From: Cyanobacteria bacterium UBA791
Lineage (GTDB): Bacteria; Cyanobacteriota; Vampirovibrionia; Gastranaerophilales; Gastranaerophilaceae
Direction of reading: 5' to 3'
NCBI GenBank assembly: GCA_002297005.1
Contig: DBIX01000033.1
Coordinates: 1-64,000, forward strand
DNA length: 64,000 bases
A program made the position numbers and the translations under genes. Shown one piece after another: positions 62,611-64,000 of the stretch. Under the pieces are notes generated by a model. That model ran no database searches, was not told the DNA's origin, and saw nothing but the letters and a program-made list of their open reading frames with translations. Positions within the stretch are counted from its first letter, which is position 1; each line of letters starts with the position of its first letter.

Positions 62611-62628
62611 GTTACTATGAACAGTAAC
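62611..62628. promoter_or_regulatory. TrpR-like operator 2, overlapping the start codon
   Basis: GTTACT-ATGAAC-AGTAAC; the central ATG is the start codon of the repressor gene itself. Together with operator 1 it brackets the -10 box. Confidence 0.7.
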
Positions 62629-62907
62629 ATTAAAGAAATTTCAAATATTTTGCAGAAACTAAATTCCTCTGAAGAAGTTATGGCTTTTTTGAACGAATTA
62701 CTTTCTGACTCTGAAATAACAACTTTGTCTAAACGATGGCGAATTTTGACTATGTTAGCAGAGGGTAGAACTCAACGTGACATCGTAAAGGAGCTTAACG
62801 TAAGCCTTTGTAAGGTTACTAGAGGATCTAAAATCCTAAAAACACCAAATTCGATTATAGCAAAGTATTTTATAGGAGATTCAAAAAATGGAAACAAAAA
62901 CAATTAA
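62617..62907 (+). CDS. trpR: Trp-repressor family regulator (TrpR/YerC-like)
   Basis: This 96-residue helical protein has the TrpR helix-turn-helix [24 protein letters not shown], including the characteristic T-R-G-S. Tryptophan-bound dimers should repress; two perfect palindromes (62575 and 62611) over its promoter show likely autoregulation. Its end overlaps trpB by 20 bp, so both are repressed together. The transcript is predicted leaderless. YerC-type relatives are the alternative, but linkage to trpB favours a tryptophan role. Confidence 0.88.
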   Translation: MNSNIKEISNILQKLNSSEEVMAFLNELLSDSEITTLSKRWRILTMLAEGRTQRDIVKELNVSLCKVTRGSKILKTPNSIIAKYFIGDSKNGNKNN

Positions 62908-64000
62908 TAATAATGTATTACCAACACAAGACGGCTTTTTCGGAAACTATGGCGGACAATTCTTGCCAGAGGGTTTAAAGGCTGAATTTGAAAAAATTAC
63001 AGAATGTTTTAATAAATTAAAAAATGATGTTTTATTCAACAAAGAATTAAACGACTTACTTCAATATTATGTAGGTCGTCCAAGCCCAGTATATTTTGCA
63101 AAAAACCTATCTGAAAAATATGGTGCAGAAATATATTTAAAAAGAGAAGATTTAAACCATACTGGAGCTCACAAAATTAACCATTGCTTGGGCGAAGCTT
63201 TACTTGCAAAGAAAATGGGTAAGAAGAAAATTATTGCAGAAACAGGTGCAGGACAACACGGTGTTGCAACAGCAACTGCAGCAGCACTTTTGGGTCTTGA
63301 ATGTGATATTTATATGGGCGAAGTTGATATTCAAAAAGCTAAACCAAACGTAGAAAGAATGAAAATTTTAGGTGCAAATGTTGTTTCTGTAAAAAGTGGA
63401 ACAATGACTTTGAAAGAAGCTGTGGACGAAGCTTTTATTGCTTACGCAAAAGAATATGAAACAGCTTTGTACGCAATAGGTTCAGTTGTAGGACCTCACC
63501 CATTCCCAATGATTGTAGAACACTTTCAAACAGTAGTTGGTAAAGAAGCAAATAGACAAATCCTTGAAATGACTGGTGAATTGCCAAATCACGTTGTCGC
63601 ATGTGTTGGCGGTGGCTCAAATGCTATTGGTATTTTCAATGGATTTTTAAACGAAGAAAACGTAAATATTTATGGCGTTGAACCAATGGGTAAAGGCGAA
63701 AAACTTGGAGAAAATGCAGCAAGTATCACTTATGGTAAAGAGGGTATTTTGCACGGTTTCAAATGCTTATTGTTACAAGACGAAGAGGGCAACCCAGCAA
63801 ACGCTTATTCTGTAGCAAGCGGATTGGATTATCCAGGAGTTGGACCAAAACATTGTTATTTACACGACACAGGACGAGTTAATTACGTAACAGTAAATGA
63901 TAAAGAAGCAGTTTCCGCATTCTATGAACTTTCAAGATTAGAGGGAATTATTCCAGCCTTGGAAAGCTCACACGCTGTAGCTTATGCTCTTAAACTTGCA
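62888..64000 (+). CDS. trpB: Tryptophan synthase beta chain (partial, runs off the window)
   Basis: 371 codons are present; about 25-30 residues are missing at the 3' end. Pyridoxal-phosphate lysine K96 ([10 protein letters not shown]), catalytic E118 (AETGAGQHG), and the phosphate-binding GGGSNAIG are intact. It makes tryptophan from indole and serine. The ATG overlaps the end of trpR, with AGGAG about 9 nt upstream. Whether trpA or other trp genes follow lies outside the window. Confidence 0.97.
   Translation, partial: METKTINNNVLPTQDGFFGNYGGQFLPEGLKAEFEKITECFNKLKNDVLFNKELNDLLQYYVGRPSPVYFAKNLSEKYGAEIYLKREDLNHTGAHKINHCLGEALLAKKMGKKKIIAETGAGQHGVATATAAALLGLECDIYMGEVDIQKAKPNVERMKILGANVVSVKSGTMTLKEAVDEAFIAYAKEYETALYAIGSVVGPHPFPMIVEHFQTVVGKEANRQILEMTGELPNHVVACVGGGSNAIGIFNGFLNEENVNIYGVEPMGKGEKLGENAASITYGKEGILHGFKCLLLQDEEGNPANAYSVASGLDYPGVGPKHCYLHDTGRVNYVTVNDKEAVSAFYELSRLEGIIPALESSHAVAYALKLA

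Overview
This 64 kb window is AT-rich bacterial DNA in the standard code. The organism has an outer membrane (two-partner secretion pair at 29.2-34.4 kb, lipoproteins) and an anaerobic, fermentative metabolism (pyruvate formate-lyase with its activase, iron alcohol dehydrogenase, ferritin). Cyanobacterium-like LuxR response regulators, and large hydrolases with MKVNPI/MKISPI-type N-termini and nearby F-x-G or S-F-G patches, suggest a non-photosynthetic gut cyanobacterium (Gastranaerophilales/Melainabacteria). That placement is an inference from gene style; no rRNA or marker phylogeny was available.

Layout. 0-3.7 kb: accessory island with a tyrosine integrase and a two-gene PIN-GNAT-PUA-like/ASCH module, ending at a truncated tRNA 3' end with its terminator (probable attachment scar). 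3.7-5.8 kb: small accessory genes (DUF1643-like protein, lipoprotein, orphan XRE regulator, ORF remnant). 5.9-9.1 kb: pyruvate formate-lyase split into a core gene and a separate glycyl-radical-domain gene, then the activase. 9.1-14.2 kb: aldehyde and alcohol dehydrogenases, DNA alkyl repair, membrane proteins. 14.3-18 kb: two calpain-like proteases flanking an EamA transporter. 18-22.5 kb: small secreted proteins, a methyltransferase-like gene and a SpoIIE phosphatase/anti-sigma kinase with its STAS partner. 22.6-28.4 kb: ferritin, SulP transporter and an opine dehydrogenase-MFS-DtxR cassette. 28.5-34.4 kb: secreted HExxH protein and the TpsB/TpsA pair. 34.5-35 kb: tRNA-Val(UAC) amid broken duplicates of itself. 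35-43 kb: housekeeping genes (mtaB, gpmI, SNF2 helicase, CCA enzyme, rsmE). 43-48 kb: signalling operon (HD-GYP, TPR, two response regulators, pentapeptide protein). 48-57 kb: glycosyltransferase, carbonic anhydrase, UvrD-nuclease fusion, CHAP hydrolase, lipoproteins, cupin, Hsp20. 57-64 kb: MFS transporter, 5'-nucleotidase-like enzyme, HExxH protease, and a TrpR-like repressor leading into trpB, which runs off the end.

Standout points: the split glycyl radical enzyme; the PIN-GNAT/ASCH island module; a 16-bp element placed exactly 12 nt upstream of three -10 boxes; a repeated leaderless-start signature (a -10 box exactly 6 nt before an ATG with no Shine-Dalgarno site); and the shared N-terminal signature on three unrelated hydrolases that have no Sec signal.
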